Positions 29,380 through 38,985 of a stretch of DNA of 64,000 bases are shown here, piece after piece. Below the pieces are notes generated by a model. That model made no database searches. It was not told where the DNA came from and worked only from the letters and a program-made list of their open reading frames with translations. A program made the translations under genes and the position numbers. How positions within the stretch are numbered: the stretch's first letter is position 1; every line of letters begins with the position of its first letter. The DNA comes from Neisseria polysaccharea ATCC 43768 (GTDB lineage: Bacteria; Pseudomonadota; Gammaproteobacteria; Burkholderiales; Neisseriaceae), in NCBI GenBank assembly GCA_000176735.1, contig ADBE01000112.1:1-64000 (forward strand), read 5' to 3'.

Positions 29380-31308
29380 TTATTTTTTGTCGTCTTTTAC
29401 TTCTTCAAAGTCGGCATCTACGACGTCATCGTCTTTCTTTGCAGAAGCATTGGTTTGTGCGCTTTCACCTGCTTGGGCTTCGGCTTGCGCTTGAGCGTAA
29501 ACCATTTCGCCCAGTTTTTGGCTGGCTGCACCCAAAGCTTCGGCTTTGGCATCGATAGCTGCTTTGTCGTCGCCTTTAACTGCTTCTTCGGCTTCTTTCA
29601 GCGCGGCTTCGATTTTTTCTTTCTCGGCTGCGTCGAGTTTGTCGCCGTAGTCGGCCAAAGATTTTTTCACAGAGTGAATCAGGGCTTCGGCTTGGTTGCG
29701 GGAAGCGACCAATTCAGTCAGCTTTTTATCTTCTTCGGCATTGGCTTCGGCATCTTTCACCATGCGTTCGATTTCTTCTTCGCTCAAACCTGAAGAACCT
29801 TGGATGGTAATGTTGGCCGCTTTGCCAGTGCCTTTGTCTTTGGCAGAAACGTGCAAGATACCGTTGGCGTCGATGTCGAAAGTAACTTCAATTTGCGGCA
29901 CACCGCGAGGTGCGGGTGCGATGTCGCCCAAGTTGAACTGACCCAAAGATTTGTTGGCAGAAGCGCGTTCGCGTTCGCCTTGCAGTACGTGGATGGTTAC
30001 TGCGCTTTGGTTGTCTTCGGCGGTAGAGAACACTTGCGACGCTTTGGTCGGGATGGTGGTGTTCTTCTGAATCAGTTTGGTCATCACGCCGCCCATGGTT
30101 TCGATACCCAAAGACAGAGGAGTTACGTCCAGTAGCAATACGTCGCTGCGGCCGCCGCTCAATACTTCGCCTTGGATCGCTGCGCCTACGGCAACGGCTT
30201 CGTCAGGGTTTACGTCTTTGCGCGGTTCTTTGCCGAAGAAGTCTTTAACGGCTTCTTGTACTTTCGGCATACGGGACTGACCGCCGACCAAAATCACGTC
30301 GTCGATGTCGCTGGTGCTCAAGCCTGCATCTTTCAATGCGGTGCGGCAAGGCTCGATAGAGCGGGCAATCAAGTCTTCAACCAGGCTTTCAAATTTGGCA
30401 CGGGTGATTTTCATGGCCAAGTGTTTCGGACCGGTTGCGTCCATGGTGATGTACGGCAGGTTAATTTCGGTTTGCTGGCCGCTGGATAATTCGATTTTGG
30501 CTTTTTCGGCAGCTTCTTTCAGGCGTTGCAATGCCATCACGTCTTGTTTCAAATCAATGCCTTGCTCTTTTTTGAACTCAGCGATGATGTAATCAATGAG
30601 GCGTTGGTCGAAATCTTCGCCGCCCAAGAAGGTATCGCCGTTGGTTGCCAATACTTCGAATTGTTTGTCGCCGTCGAGGTTGGCGATTTCGATGATGGAA
30701 ATATCAAAAGTACCGCCGCCCAAGTCATATACGGCTACTTTGCGGTCTTTGTTGTCGCCTTTGTCCATACCGAATGCCAAAGCGGCTGCGGTTGGTTCGT
30801 TGATGATGCGTTTTACGTCCAAACCGGCGATACGGCCTGCGTCTTTGGTAGCTTGACGTTGGCTGTCGTTGAAGTAGGCAGGGACGGTAATCACGGCTTC
30901 GGTTACTTTTTCGCCCAAGTAAGCTTCGGCGGCTTCTTTCATTTTACGCAGGACTTCTGCGGAAATTTGAGGAGGAGACAGCTCTTTGCCTTGTGCTTTT
31001 ACCCATGCGTCGCCGTTGTTGGCTTTGATGATTTCGAAAGGCATGGATTCGATGTCGCGTTGGACTTCTTTGCCTTCAAATTTGTGGCCAATCAAACGTT
31101 TGGCAGCGTAAATAGTGTTTTTAGCGTTGGTTACCGCTTGGCGTTTTGCCGGTGCGCCGACGAGGATTTCGCCACCGTCCAGATAAGCGATAACGGATGG
31201 TGTGGTGCGTGCACCTTCTGCGTTTTCGATAACTTTGGTTTGACCGTTTTCGGAAATGGCCAAACAAGAGTTGGTTGTACCTAAGTCGATACCGATTACT
31301 TTTGCCAT
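29380..31308 (-). CDS. dnaK: Chaperone DnaK (Hsp70)
   Basis: A 642-residue Hsp70 starting [18 protein letters not shown]. The nucleotide-binding domain (1-385) has [13 protein letters not shown] and the linker [15 protein letters not shown] begins the substrate-binding domain (about 390-510); the helical lid ends [14 protein letters not shown]. It folds and protects proteins with DnaJ and GrpE. The upstream region carries a sigma-32-type promoter (31377-31405). grpE is about 5 kb away with a similar promoter; dnaJ is not in the window. Confidence 0.97.
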   Translation of the reverse strand: MAKVIGIDLGTTNSCLAISENGQTKVIENAEGARTTPSVIAYLDGGEILVGAPAKRQAVTNAKNTIYAAKRLIGHKFEGKEVQRDIESMPFEIIKANNGDAWVKAQGKELSPPQISAEVLRKMKEAAEAYLGEKVTEAVITVPAYFNDSQRQATKDAGRIAGLDVKRIINEPTAAALAFGMDKGDNKDRKVAVYDLGGGTFDISIIEIANLDGDKQFEVLATNGDTFLGGEDFDQRLIDYIIAEFKKEQGIDLKQDVMALQRLKEAAEKAKIELSSGQQTEINLPYITMDATGPKHLAMKITRAKFESLVEDLIARSIEPCRTALKDAGLSTSDIDDVILVGGQSRMPKVQEAVKDFFGKEPRKDVNPDEAVAVGAAIQGEVLSGGRSDVLLLDVTPLSLGIETMGGVMTKLIQKNTTIPTKASQVFSTAEDNQSAVTIHVLQGERERASANKSLGQFNLGDIAPAPRGVPQIEVTFDIDANGILHVSAKDKGTGKAANITIQGSSGLSEEEIERMVKDAEANAEEDKKLTELVASRNQAEALIHSVKKSLADYGDKLDAAEKEKIEAALKEAEEAVKGDDKAAIDAKAEALGAASQKLGEMVYAQAQAEAQAGESAQTNASAKKDDDVVDADFEEVKDDKK

Positions 31309-31376
31309 GTGGATACTCCTATTTGATTTTGCTTATTTTGAGAAATATGTTGGAACATTTTGTCCCGATGGGCTGT

Positions 31377-31405
31377 AAATAGGGCGGGCGGCGGGCTGTT
31401 TCAAG
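31377..31405 (-). promoter_or_regulatory. Sigma-32 (RpoH) heat-shock promoter of dnaK
   Basis: On the minus strand CTTGAAA (31405-31399), a 14-base spacer and CCCTATTT (31384-31377) match the RpoH consensus CTTGAAA / CCCCATnT, about 70 bases before the dnaK ATG. Confidence 0.75.
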
Positions 31406-31514
31406 CTACAGCATGGTTATAAGTATATAACTTTATGAATATATTGGTTTTATATTTGATTTAATACATTTGGCTCCAATGCATTCAACATAATATTTCA
31501 AATGGCAGGCAGGT

Positions 31515-31787
31515 TTATTCATAGACGATGCCGGCGAGCATTTCCTGTTCGTTCAAGTTACCGTACTCTTTTTCCCAGTCGTGTGAAGACTCGATGATGT
31601 CGCATTCTTTGGAAAGGGAGACTTGTTCTGCATCCATATCTTTGGCGTTCAGCATGTTGAATTGTTCGCACAGGGATGCGGATAAAGTGATGTCGGGCTG
31701 TTTGGCTTCAGAACGGTTTTCTTGGAAGGCAAAGCAGAATGCGGTAAATGCCGCAGTATAGATAAGATATTTGACGGTTTTCTTCAT
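31515..31787 (-). CDS. Small secreted protein of unknown function
   Basis: A 90-residue protein with an N-terminal hydrophobic segment (MKKTVKYLIYTAAFTAFCFA) that looks like a signal peptide, followed by an acidic, mainly polar body with two Cys (SLCEQF and KECDII) able to form one disulfide in the periplasm. I do not recognise the family. AAAAAGGATAGAAAA precedes the ATG. It is divergent from an S24-type repressor gene and the two share a 186-base control region with an inverted-repeat operator candidate. Confidence 0.75.
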   Translation of the reverse strand: MKKTVKYLIYTAAFTAFCFAFQENRSEAKQPDITLSASLCEQFNMLNAKDMDAEQVSLSKECDIIESSHDWEKEYGNLNEQEMLAGIVYE

Positions 31788-31909
31788 TTTTCTATCCTTT
31801 TTCTGTCAATTCAGGATTAAACCTATAGAAAATCTGAAAAATTATGTATTGAGTAAGAAAAATCATACTTTAAATTCAGTTTATCATAGCTGTTCCGTTT
31901 TTGGGATAA

Positions 31910-31941
31910 CTAAGGTAAAATATATTTCATGTTTACTTTAG
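31910..31941. promoter_or_regulatory. Inverted-repeat operator candidate for the S24 repressor
   Basis: CTAAGGTAAA (31910-31919) and TTTACTTTAG (31932-31941) form a 10-bp inverted repeat with one mismatch, 12 bases apart, about 30 bases before the repressor ATG and in the divergent control region. Confidence 0.5.
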
Positions 31942-31973
31942 ATGATTGAATGAAGGGGAGTGGAAGGATATTT

Positions 31974-32660
31974 ATGGAAACCTTTAAAGACAGACTGGTT
32001 TTTTTATGGAAAAGCGAAGCGAGGCAGGCAAAAATCGCATCCGATATTGAAATGACGATTGCGGGCTTCAGCAGGATATGGAATGAAGGTGGTCTGCCAA
32101 AGTCTGAAACATTGAAAAAAATCAAGCAGTTGAAGGGGTGTAGTATCGATTGGCTGTTGACCGGGGAGGGTAATCCGTTTCCGGATGAAGCCCCAAAAAA
32201 ATCCCTTGCTTACGATACCTTGGGAAATGAAGTCGATACGGACGAGTTTGTCTTCGTGCCGAGATATGATATTCGGGCGGCTGCGGGATACGGGCAGTTT
32301 GTCGATCATGAGGAACCTGTATTTACAATGGCGTTCAGACGGCATTGGATTGAGAATTATGTTACCCGCGATACGAAAAACCTGTCTGTAATTTCCGTCA
32401 AGGGGGATTCTATGGAGGGGGTTTTGAATGACGGAGATTCGATTTTGGTCAATCATGGGGAAAATACGCCGAGGGACGGTCTGTATGTGTTGCGGATTAA
32501 TGAAAATCTGCTGGTTAAACGTTTACAGATTGTACCAGGCGGGATTATCAATGTGATTTCTGCAAACGAGGCTTATCCTACTTTTGAAATCAATTTGAAC
32601 GACTTGACCGATGATGTGGAGATTATCGGGCGTGTCGAGTGGTTCGGCAGGACGATTTGA
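31974..32660 (+). CDS. CI/LexA-like transcriptional regulator (S24 peptidase fold)
   Basis: A 228-residue phage-type repressor. The N-terminal DNA-binding domain (about 1-65, METFKDRLVFLWKSEARQAKIASDIEMT then CSIDWLLTGEGNPFP) is of the HTH type seen in CI-like regulators. The C-terminal S24 domain has the nucleophile Ser in SVKGDSMEGVLNDGDSILVN and the general-base Lys in NENLLVKRLQIV, so self-cleavage is possible. ATG 31974 follows AAGGATATTT, a better ribosome-binding site than that of ATG 31950. It is not in a prophage context; its target genes are unknown beyond the likely own operator. Confidence 0.83.
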   Translation: METFKDRLVFLWKSEARQAKIASDIEMTIAGFSRIWNEGGLPKSETLKKIKQLKGCSIDWLLTGEGNPFPDEAPKKSLAYDTLGNEVDTDEFVFVPRYDIRAAAGYGQFVDHEEPVFTMAFRRHWIENYVTRDTKNLSVISVKGDSMEGVLNDGDSILVNHGENTPRDGLYVLRINENLLVKRLQIVPGGIINVISANEAYPTFEINLNDLTDDVEIIGRVEWFGRTI

Positions 32661-32792
32661 GTTTGGGGCTTGAAATTGCAGGCGGTCAAACTTATCTATT
32701 GGGACAATTCCTTTTTCAAAGGCGAAGCCCTGCTTGCCTTTGAAGGGGGTTTGAGAGAGAATGCAGAAAATATTATATTAAGGAATAACACC

Positions 32793-33131
32793 ATGTCGGA
32801 CGAAAGCCCTATTATTTTTACTGACAGCTGCTGTGTCAAAGTTGCCGATTTGATTGCCGAAGAGAACAACCCCGATTTGAAATTGCGGGTTTTTGTCAAC
32901 GGCGGCGGCTGCTCGGGTTTCCAGTACGGATTTACTTTTGACGAAATCAAAAACGACGACGATTTTGAAATTGAGAAAAACGGTTTGGTCTTTTTGGTCG
33001 ATCCGATGAGCTATCAATATCTGGTCGGTGCGGAAATCGACTATACCGAGAGTCTGCAAGGTTCGCAATTCGTCATCCGCAATCCGAATGCGGAAACAAC
33101 CTGCGGTTGCGGATCGTCGTTTTCCGTATGA
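32793..33131 (+). CDS. erpA: A-type iron-sulfur carrier (ErpA/IscA family)
   Basis: A 112-residue protein with the three A-type carrier cysteines: [11 protein letters not shown] and the C-terminal CGCGSSFSV. It carries and passes Fe-S clusters to apoproteins in the cytosol. ATG 32793 follows AAGGAATAACACC; the frame is open further upstream, but the family starts here ([21 protein letters not shown]). The ErpA subgroup is favoured over IscA because the gene is not in an isc cluster; this is inference. A DUS-pair terminator follows. Confidence 0.88.
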   Translation: MSDESPIIFTDSCCVKVADLIAEENNPDLKLRVFVNGGGCSGFQYGFTFDEIKNDDDFEIEKNGLVFLVDPMSYQYLVGAEIDYTESLQGSQFVIRNPNAETTCGCGSSFSV

Positions 33132-33147
33132 CCGCTTGGTTTGTGTG

Positions 33148-33178
33148 ATGCCGTCTGAACGTTCAGACGGCATTTTTA
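33148..33178 (+). terminator. DUS-pair terminator after erpA
   Basis: ATGCCGTCTGAA at 33148-33159 and TTCAGACGGCAT at 33162-33173 with T5 form a tight hairpin after the erpA stop. Confidence 0.85.
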
Positions 33179-33290
33179 CTTTTGGAAAATATATTATCGG
33201 GATGAATTCACATATAATCCGATTGTTTGAAGATGAATCGGGTTTCCCGAAAGGAACGGGCGGAACGGTATCAGGCGTATTTGTTCCCTT

Positions 33291-33755
33291 ATGATTGAGA
33301 TGAGTAAAGATTACCGAAACGATTTGTACGATGTATATGTTTCTTACCCGCCCCAAGTGGATCGCGGGCTTATCCGGGAGTGCCTTAAGGAGAATCTCGG
33401 CGAGGAAAAGGCGGAAGGATTGATCGAATCGCTCGATTCCAAACCGCAAGTGCTGGTTGAGGAAAAATGCACTTGGGCGAAACGGGAAGAGTTGCACGAT
33501 TATTTCAGCTATTTGGGTTTGGATATTATTACCCGGAGATATATGGAGTTGGAAACGGTCGTGTCGCCGGAGGAAGGGGAGGGCGAAGGAGAAGGCGCGG
33601 ATGGGGAAATGCCCGAATATCTTGAACTTCATGGCGGGCGGGAAGATGATATTTCCGCACCTTCGCAACCCGAACCGCCGACCCGCAATATCAAACTGCT
33701 GGTTTTCGGGCTGCTGATTGCCTTTTTGGGCTATCTGCTCGGTAAGATTTTTTGA
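33291..33755 (+). CDS. Unrecognised C-terminally membrane-anchored protein
   Basis: A 154-residue protein starting [21 protein letters not shown]. An ordered N-terminal domain (about 1-85) is followed by a Glu/Gly-rich linker ([17 protein letters not shown]) and a single C-terminal hydrophobic segment ([19 protein letters not shown]), so it looks tail-anchored in the inner membrane. The start could also be ATG 33300. It ends 34 bases before ubiB on the same strand and is probably cotranscribed. I do not recognise the domain. Confidence 0.75.
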   Translation: MIEMSKDYRNDLYDVYVSYPPQVDRGLIRECLKENLGEEKAEGLIESLDSKPQVLVEEKCTWAKREELHDYFSYLGLDIITRRYMELETVVSPEEGEGEGEGADGEMPEYLELHGGREDDISAPSQPEPPTRNIKLLVFGLLIAFLGYLLGKIF

Positions 33756-33789
33756 TTGTCCGATAAATGCTGTATTCGGGATTTTATAT

Positions 33790-35301
33790 ATGAAATGGTT
33801 GAAACGCCTGACGGTCATTGTCGGGACTTTTTACCGCTATCGGCTGGCAGGTCTGTGCGCTTCGCTGATGGGTAGCGGTTGGATATGCGCTCTGCTGAAA
33901 ATGATGCCGCAGTCGTCCAAATTGAAAAACGAACCGCCTGCCGTCCGTCTGCGCCTTGCCTTGGAAAGCCTGGGGCCGATTTTCATCAAGTTCGGGCAGG
34001 TATTATCTACGCGCCCCGATTTGATTCCGCACGATTACGCCGTCGAACTGGCAAAGCTGCAAGACAAAGTGCCGCCTTTTGACGCGCGGCTTTCGCGTGA
34101 ACAAATCGAAAAATCGCTGGGCCAGCCCATCGAAAAGCTGTATGCGGAATTTGAAACCGAGCCCGTCGCCAGCGCATCCATCGCCCAAGTACACAAAGCC
34201 CGCCTGCATTCGGGCGAACGAGTGGCGGTTAAAGTTTTGCGCCCCAACCTTTTGCCCCTTATCGAACAGGATTTGTCGCTGATGCGTTTCGGCGCGGCTT
34301 GGGTCGAACGCTTGTTTTCAGACGGCAGGCGTCTGAAGCCGCGCGAAGTGGTGGCGGAGTTCGACAAATACCTGCACGACGAGTTGGATTTGATGCGCGA
34401 AGCCGCCAATGCAGGACAGCTCGGACGCAATTTTCAAAACAGCAATATGCTGATTGTGCCCAAGGTGTTTTACGACTACTGCACAAGCGACGTGCTGACA
34501 ATCGAATGGATGGACGGCACGCCGGTATCCGATATAGCCAAACTCAAAGCAGACGGCATCGATTTGCACAAACTCGCCGATTACGGCGTGGAAATCTTCT
34601 TCACGCAAGTCTTCCGCGACGGTTTTTTCCATGCGGATATGCACCCCGGCAATATTCTGGTTGCCGCCGACAACCGCTACATCGCCCTTGATTTCGGCAT
34701 CGTCGGTACACTGACCGATTACGACAAACGCTACCTCGCCATTAACTTCCTCGCCTTCTTCAACCGCGATTACCACCGCGTCGCCACCGCCCACATCGAA
34801 TCGGGCTGGGTGCCCGCCGACACGCGCGCGGAAGAATTGGAAGCCGCAGTTCGCGCCGTGTGCGAACCTGTGTTCAACAAACCGATTTCGCAGATTTCCT
34901 TCGGCTTGGTGCTGATGCGTCTGTTTGAAGTCAGCCGCCGCTTCAACGTCGAAATCCAACCGCAGCTTGTGCTGCTGCAAAAAACGTTGCTCAATATTGA
35001 AGGTCTGGGTCGCCAACTCGATCCCGATTTGGACTTGTGGAAAACCGCCAAACCGTTTTTGGTGAAATGGATGAACGGGCAGGTCGGCCCTAAAGCCCTT
35101 TGGCGCAACCTCAAAAACGAAGCCCCCGACTGGGCGCAAATCATCCCTTCATTGCCGCGCAAAATCAATGCCTTGGTCGATGAGGCGCGCCGGCAGGAAA
35201 TGCGCGATGCCTATATCCATTTGGTCAAAGTGCAGCAGCGGCAAAGCCTGTGGCTGGCTGTGATTGCGGTTGTTTTGCTGCTGATTTTGCTTTTGAAATA
35301 G
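33790..35301 (+). CDS. ubiB: Ubiquinone biosynthesis kinase-like protein UbiB
   Basis: A 503-residue atypical kinase-like protein of the ABC1/UbiB family. [22 protein letters not shown] holds the KxGQ motif (about residues 60-80); then [16 protein letters not shown] (family A-loop), the [10 protein letters not shown] catalytic segment and [10 protein letters not shown] with the metal-binding Asp. The two C-terminal hydrophobic segments end LLILLLK and anchor it in the membrane. It helps extract or handle ubiquinone intermediates. ATG 33790 gives [10 protein letters not shown], the family start. Confidence 0.93.
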   Translation: MKWLKRLTVIVGTFYRYRLAGLCASLMGSGWICALLKMMPQSSKLKNEPPAVRLRLALESLGPIFIKFGQVLSTRPDLIPHDYAVELAKLQDKVPPFDARLSREQIEKSLGQPIEKLYAEFETEPVASASIAQVHKARLHSGERVAVKVLRPNLLPLIEQDLSLMRFGAAWVERLFSDGRRLKPREVVAEFDKYLHDELDLMREAANAGQLGRNFQNSNMLIVPKVFYDYCTSDVLTIEWMDGTPVSDIAKLKADGIDLHKLADYGVEIFFTQVFRDGFFHADMHPGNILVAADNRYIALDFGIVGTLTDYDKRYLAINFLAFFNRDYHRVATAHIESGWVPADTRAEELEAAVRAVCEPVFNKPISQISFGLVLMRLFEVSRRFNVEIQPQLVLLQKTLLNIEGLGRQLDPDLDLWKTAKPFLVKWMNGQVGPKALWRNLKNEAPDWAQIIPSLPRKINALVDEARRQEMRDAYIHLVKVQQRQSLWLAVIAVVLLLILLLK

Positions 35302-35350
35302 GCTTTGTCCGAATCATCGCCCGACTCCGCCCGTTTATAAGGAAACCGGT

Positions 35351-35505
35351 TATAGTGGATTAACAAAAACCAGTACAGCGTTGCCTCGCCTTAGCTCAAA
35401 GAGAACGATTCTCTAAGGTGCTGAAGCACCAAGTGAATCGGTTCCGTACTATCTGTATTGTCTGCGGCTTCGTCGCCTTGTTCTGATTTTTGTTAATCCA
35501 CTATA
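35351..35505. repeat. Full-length Correia element (CREE), 155 bp
   Basis: Ends are TATAGTGGATTAAC and GTTAATCCACTATA; the internal stretch matches the copy at 317-471 almost base for base. The gap 35302-35657 otherwise holds only a DUS-pair terminator. Confidence 0.93.
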
Positions 35506-35608
35506 TTTCCGGTTGCGTGGGAATCGGGGGTATCGAATAAAAGGCATTTTGTCCGACTGACAAGTGCCGGCATCGGCGGCATATCAAGGCGCGGGCTTGA
35601 AGCGGGCA

Positions 35609-35648
35609 ATGCCGTCTGAAGCCCGTTTGGCGTTTCAGACGGCATTGG
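35609..35648 (-). terminator. DUS-pair terminator after cysE
   Basis: ATGCCGTCTGAA at 35609-35620 and TTCAGACGGCAT at 35634-35645 lie just past the cysE stop on the minus strand. Confidence 0.8.
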
Positions 35649-35657
35649 TGCGGATAT

Positions 35658-36476
35658 TCAAATCATAAAGTCGATTTCGGCAAACTGGATATTTTGATCC
35701 ATATCCGCCGACGGTGTTTTGAGCGACCGCGCCACGGGTTTGGCGGGTACGCCGACAACCGTGATGGACGGAGGCACGTCTGAAACCACGACGCTGCCCG
35801 CCCCGATTTTGGCATTGCTGCCGATGTGGATATTGCCCAATATCGAGGCGTTTGCGCCGATCATCACGCCGTCGCCGATTTTGGGGTGGCGGTCGCCACC
35901 TTCTTTTCCCGAACCGCCGAGCGTTACGCCGTGCAAAATCGAAATATTGTTGCCCAACACGGCGGTTTCGCCGGCAACAAAGCCAGTGGCGTGGTCGAGC
36001 ATCAGCCCGTATCCGAAACGGGCGGCGGGATGGATGTCCACGCCGAATACTTCGGACATACGGTTTTGCAGGAAATACGCCAGCGTTTTGCGCCCGTCGA
36101 GATACAGCCGGTGGTTGATGCGGTGTGCCTGAATCGCGTGGAAGCCTTTGAAATATAAAAGCGGCAGCGAATATTCGTCGCAGGCGGGATCGCGTTCGTA
36201 GATGGCTTTCAAGTCTGCTTCGACGCATTTGCCGATTTGGGTGTCGCTGCCCAACGCCTGCTGGTAGATTTCAAACAGCGCGCGCACGTCCATAATCGGG
36301 CTGCCGAGTTTGCTAGAAAGGTGGTAGGCAAGGACGGAGCCGAGGGACTCGTGGCGCAACACGGTTTGGTGCAAAAAACTTGCCAGCATCGGTTCGGCGG
36401 CGGCAGCGGCGGCGGTTTCTTCGCGGATGGTGTGCCAGAGGTCGGAACCGTTTGTGTTCAAATGGTTTTTTTTCAT
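35658..36476 (-). CDS. cysE: Serine O-acetyltransferase CysE
   Basis: A 272-residue enzyme that acetylates serine with acetyl-CoA to give O-acetylserine for cysteine synthesis. The N-terminal helical domain (MKKNHLNTNGSDLWHTIREET onward, to about 140) precedes the left-handed beta-helix built from hexapeptide repeats (DIHPAARFGYGLMLDHATGFVAG, IGANASILGNIHIGSNAKIGAGSVVV). The catalytic His lies in DHATG. The protein acts as a trimer or hexamer and is normally inhibited by cysteine. It is divergent from grpE. Confidence 0.95.
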   Translation of the reverse strand: MKKNHLNTNGSDLWHTIREETAAAAAAEPMLASFLHQTVLRHESLGSVLAYHLSSKLGSPIMDVRALFEIYQQALGSDTQIGKCVEADLKAIYERDPACDEYSLPLLYFKGFHAIQAHRINHRLYLDGRKTLAYFLQNRMSEVFGVDIHPAARFGYGLMLDHATGFVAGETAVLGNNISILHGVTLGGSGKEGGDRHPKIGDGVMIGANASILGNIHIGSNAKIGAGSVVVSDVPPSITVVGVPAKPVARSLKTPSADMDQNIQFAEIDFMI

Positions 36477-36577
36477 AATGGATGCCGTCTGAAAAGCATA
36501 AGGTCGGCGGTATCTTACCGTTTATATGGTTTTTGCGGTAGGGTATTCGGCGGCGGATGTGAAATTTCCTGCCTTTG

Positions 36578-36606
36578 CTTGAAGTTTCTTGAAAATGTCC
36601 TTATCT
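36578..36606 (+). promoter_or_regulatory. Sigma-32-type promoter of grpE
   Basis: CTTGAAG (36578-36584), 14 bases and CCTTATCT (36599-36606) resemble the RpoH consensus with the same spacing as the dnaK promoter, about 50 bases before the grpE ATG. Confidence 0.6.
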
Positions 36607-36657
36607 TGTGCGCGTGATAACCGGATTTTGATTTCCAATTGTTTTAAGGGATACGAT

Positions 36658-37254
36658 ATGAGCGAACAGACACAGCAACAGCAAAACAGTGAAGAAGTGT
36701 TGGAAAATGTGGAGGCGGAAACTTCCGTCGAAGAGGCCGGAACAGCGGAAACATCAGAAAATAATCCTGATGGACGGGAAACGACTGTTGCGCCGACTTA
36801 TGAGGATTTGCAGGCGCGTGTTGCCGGGCTGGAAGCGCAGTTGAAAGACGAACAACTGCGTGCTTTGGCAAACGAGCAGAACCTGCGCCGCCGCCACCAG
36901 CAGGAAATTGCCGATACGCACAAGTTCGCCGGACAGAAGTTTGCCGTGGAAATGTTGCCGGTCAAGGATTATCTGGAAATGGCGCTTTTGGATCAGAGCG
37001 GCAATTTCGATGCGCTGAAAATGGGCGTGCAGATGACTTTGAACGAGTTGCAGAAAGCATTTGATGCCACACAAATCAAGGAAATCAATCCTAAAGCGGG
37101 CGACAAGCTCGATCCGAATATCCATCAGGCGATGCAGGCGGTGGCTAGCGAACAGGAACCCAATACCGTGGTCGGCGTGATGAAGAAGGGCTATACCCTG
37201 TCCGACCGCGTGTTGCGTCCGGCTATGGTTACGGTGGCGCAAAAAGAAGCCTGA
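36658..37254 (+). CDS. grpE: Nucleotide exchange factor GrpE
   Basis: A 198-residue co-chaperone. An acidic, disordered N terminus is followed by a coiled coil (TYEDLQARVAGLEAQLKDEQLRALANEQNLRR) and the C-terminal beta domain with the family motif IKEINPKAGDKLDPNIHQAMQ. GrpE releases ADP from DnaK. ATG 36658 (MSEQTQQQQNSEEV) follows TTTTAAGGGATACGAT; an in-frame start at 36589 is rejected because it lies upstream of or in the promoter. Expressed from a heat-shock-like promoter. Confidence 0.93.
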   Translation: MSEQTQQQQNSEEVLENVEAETSVEEAGTAETSENNPDGRETTVAPTYEDLQARVAGLEAQLKDEQLRALANEQNLRRRHQQEIADTHKFAGQKFAVEMLPVKDYLEMALLDQSGNFDALKMGVQMTLNELQKAFDATQIKEINPKAGDKLDPNIHQAMQAVASEQEPNTVVGVMKKGYTLSDRVLRPAMVTVAQKEA

Positions 37255-37327
37255 AGGCGCCTGGAGAATAATCTGATTTATTTCCTGAAGCGCGTTTTGC
37301 GTATGAACCGATCGAAGTAAAGCGGCA

Positions 37328-37369
37328 ATGCCGTCTGAACCCGCCTGTCGGGCTTCAGACGGCATTTTA
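37328..37369 (+). terminator. DUS-pair terminator after grpE
   Basis: ATGCCGTCTGAA at 37328-37339 and TTCAGACGGCAT at 37354-37365 followed by TTT. Confidence 0.8.
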
Positions 37370-37472
37370 TAGTGGATTAACAAAAATCAGGACAAGGCGA
37401 CGAAGCCGCAGACAGTACAAATAGTACGGCAAGGCGAGGCAACGCTGTACTGGTTTTTGTTAATCCACTATA
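37368..37472. repeat. Short-form Correia element, about 105 bp
   Basis: Bounded by TATAGTGGATTAAC and GTTAATCCACTATA, lacking the internal stretch of the 155-bp copies. It starts within the grpE terminator and ends nine bases before the nqrM stop. Confidence 0.9.
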
Positions 37473-37480
37473 TTTCGGCG

Positions 37481-37696
37481 TTAACGGTCAACCCGTATGC
37501 CTCCTGCCTGTTTTTCTTCATCCAGTTTCTTTTGCAGGGTGTCGCAAGGCGTGTCGCAGTCGCACATTTTTTTCATACCTAAAGCGGTAATGCCGCCGCA
37601 GCTTCCCTTGATGGTGCGTTTTGAGAAGATATAGCCGACTGCCATACCGATGATGACGGTCAGGAAGATGCCGAAGGTAAGGAGCAGGGTTTTCAT
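37481..37696 (-). CDS. nqrM: Na+-NQR maturation protein NqrM
   Basis: A 71-residue protein with one N-terminal membrane segment (MKTLLLTFGIFLTVIIGMAVGYIF) followed by GSCGGI and MCDCDTPCD, the four-cysteine cluster of NqrM. NqrM is needed to deliver iron to the Cys4 site between NqrD and NqrE. ATG 37696 is used; an in-frame ATG 12 bases earlier (MGNT) is also possible. It sits after apbE, downstream of the nqr operon and on the same strand. Confidence 0.9.
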   Translation of the reverse strand: MKTLLLTFGIFLTVIIGMAVGYIFSKRTIKGSCGGITALGMKKMCDCDTPCDTLQKKLDEEKQAGGIRVDR

Positions 37697-37719
37697 AGTG
37701 TTTCCCAATCGGTGTGTGT

Positions 37720-38775
37720 TTAACGGAGCAGCTTGGCAAATTCGGAAGACATCGCGGTGCGGTAGCCGCCTTTATCCCTGACAATCAGGAAAATGGCGAG
37801 TTTTTCGCGCTCTGCCAGCTTCAGGGCTTCGGTTTCGCCCAACACGAATAAGCCTGTGGACAAGCCGTCCGCTGTCATCGCGCTGTCTGCGACCACGCTG
37901 ATGGAGGCGAGGTTGTGGCTGATGGGGCGTTTGTTGTTCGGGTTGATGATGTGGGAGAGGCGTTTGCCGCTTTTATCGACGTGGAAAATACGGTAATCGC
38001 CGGAAGTGGCAAGCGAACGGTTGTTCAGCGGGACGATGATTTGCGTATTGCCGCCTTGGACGATATTGGGCTGCTCGATACCGATGCGCCACGGTTCGCC
38101 GCGCGCGTTTTTGCCTTTGCCGTGCAACTCGCCGCCGATTTCGACCAGATAATTTTGAATGCCGTATTTTTCCAGTTCGCCCGCAACTTTATCAACGCCG
38201 AAGCCTTTGGCAATCGAAGATAAATCCAAATAGGCTTTGGGGTGGGTTTTGCTCAAGGAGGCGGAATCTTTGTCTTGTTGCAAAATGATTTTGTCTATGC
38301 CCGTATAAGATGCCGCCTGTTTGATTTGTTCCGGTGTCGGTTCCCGGGTAACGGATTTGTCGGGACCGAATCCCCAAAGGTTGACCAAAGGGCCGACGGT
38401 TACGTCCAGTGCGCCGTGCGTCAGGCGGTTCAGGCGGATGGCTTCGGCGGTAACGTGTGCGAAGTCGCTTGAAATGCGGAGGGGTTTGTTGGCTGTGTGT
38501 TGGTTGAACCGGCTGATTTCGGAATCAGGCTGGTAGGTGGACATCTGCCGGTTGACTTCTTTAAGCGCGTCATCGATGCGCTTTTGTATTTCGGCAGGTG
38601 AGGGGAGTTTGTCCCGATTATTTGAAAGGTATTTGACGGTATAGGTCGTGCCCATCGTTTCGCCTTGAAGGGTAACGGTTTGCGCGGTTTGTTCCGAGCA
38701 GGCGTTCAGGAAGATAAAACCCAGGGCAAATATCAAGGCGCGGATAAAGTTCGGCAGGCGTGTTTCAGACGGCAT
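37720..38775 (-). CDS. apbE: FAD:protein FMN transferase ApbE
   Basis: A 351-residue periplasmic lipoprotein. After MPSETRLPNFIRALIFALGF comes the lipobox LNAC (NACSEQTAQT). Flavin transferase features include GALDVTVGPLVNLWGFGP, AKGFGVDKVA and late SAMTADGLSTGLFVLG. ApbE attaches FMN to Thr residues of NqrB and NqrC (and NosR-type proteins), so its place next to nqr is functional. The chosen start codon is the ATG of an uptake sequence ATGCCGTCTGAA, which encodes MPSE. Confidence 0.92.
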   Translation of the reverse strand: MPSETRLPNFIRALIFALGFIFLNACSEQTAQTVTLQGETMGTTYTVKYLSNNRDKLPSPAEIQKRIDDALKEVNRQMSTYQPDSEISRFNQHTANKPLRISSDFAHVTAEAIRLNRLTHGALDVTVGPLVNLWGFGPDKSVTREPTPEQIKQAASYTGIDKIILQQDKDSASLSKTHPKAYLDLSSIAKGFGVDKVAGELEKYGIQNYLVEIGGELHGKGKNARGEPWRIGIEQPNIVQGGNTQIIVPLNNRSLATSGDYRIFHVDKSGKRLSHIINPNNKRPISHNLASISVVADSAMTADGLSTGLFVLGETEALKLAEREKLAIFLIVRDKGGYRTAMSSEFAKLLR

Positions 38776-38893
38776 AGTGTTTGATGGTTTTGGCAAATGA
38801 CCTGAATTATATCGCAAAACGGCCGGTATGTTTTTATGCCGATGCCGTCTGAAGGGGGTTCGGGCGGCATCGCCCGTCGTTTAGGTGGCGGTA

Positions 38894-38985
38894 TTTAAAT
38901 CAGGACAAGGCGACGAAGCCGCAGACAGTACAAATAGTACGGCAAGGCGAGGCAACGCCGTACCGGTTTTTGTTAATCCACTATA
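38894..38985. repeat. Correia element lacking its left terminal repeat
   Basis: The sequence from ATCAGGACAAGGCGACGAAG to GTTAATCCACTATA is typical short Correia sequence, but the left TATAGTGGATT end is replaced by unrelated GGCGGTATTTAA. Confidence 0.8.
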
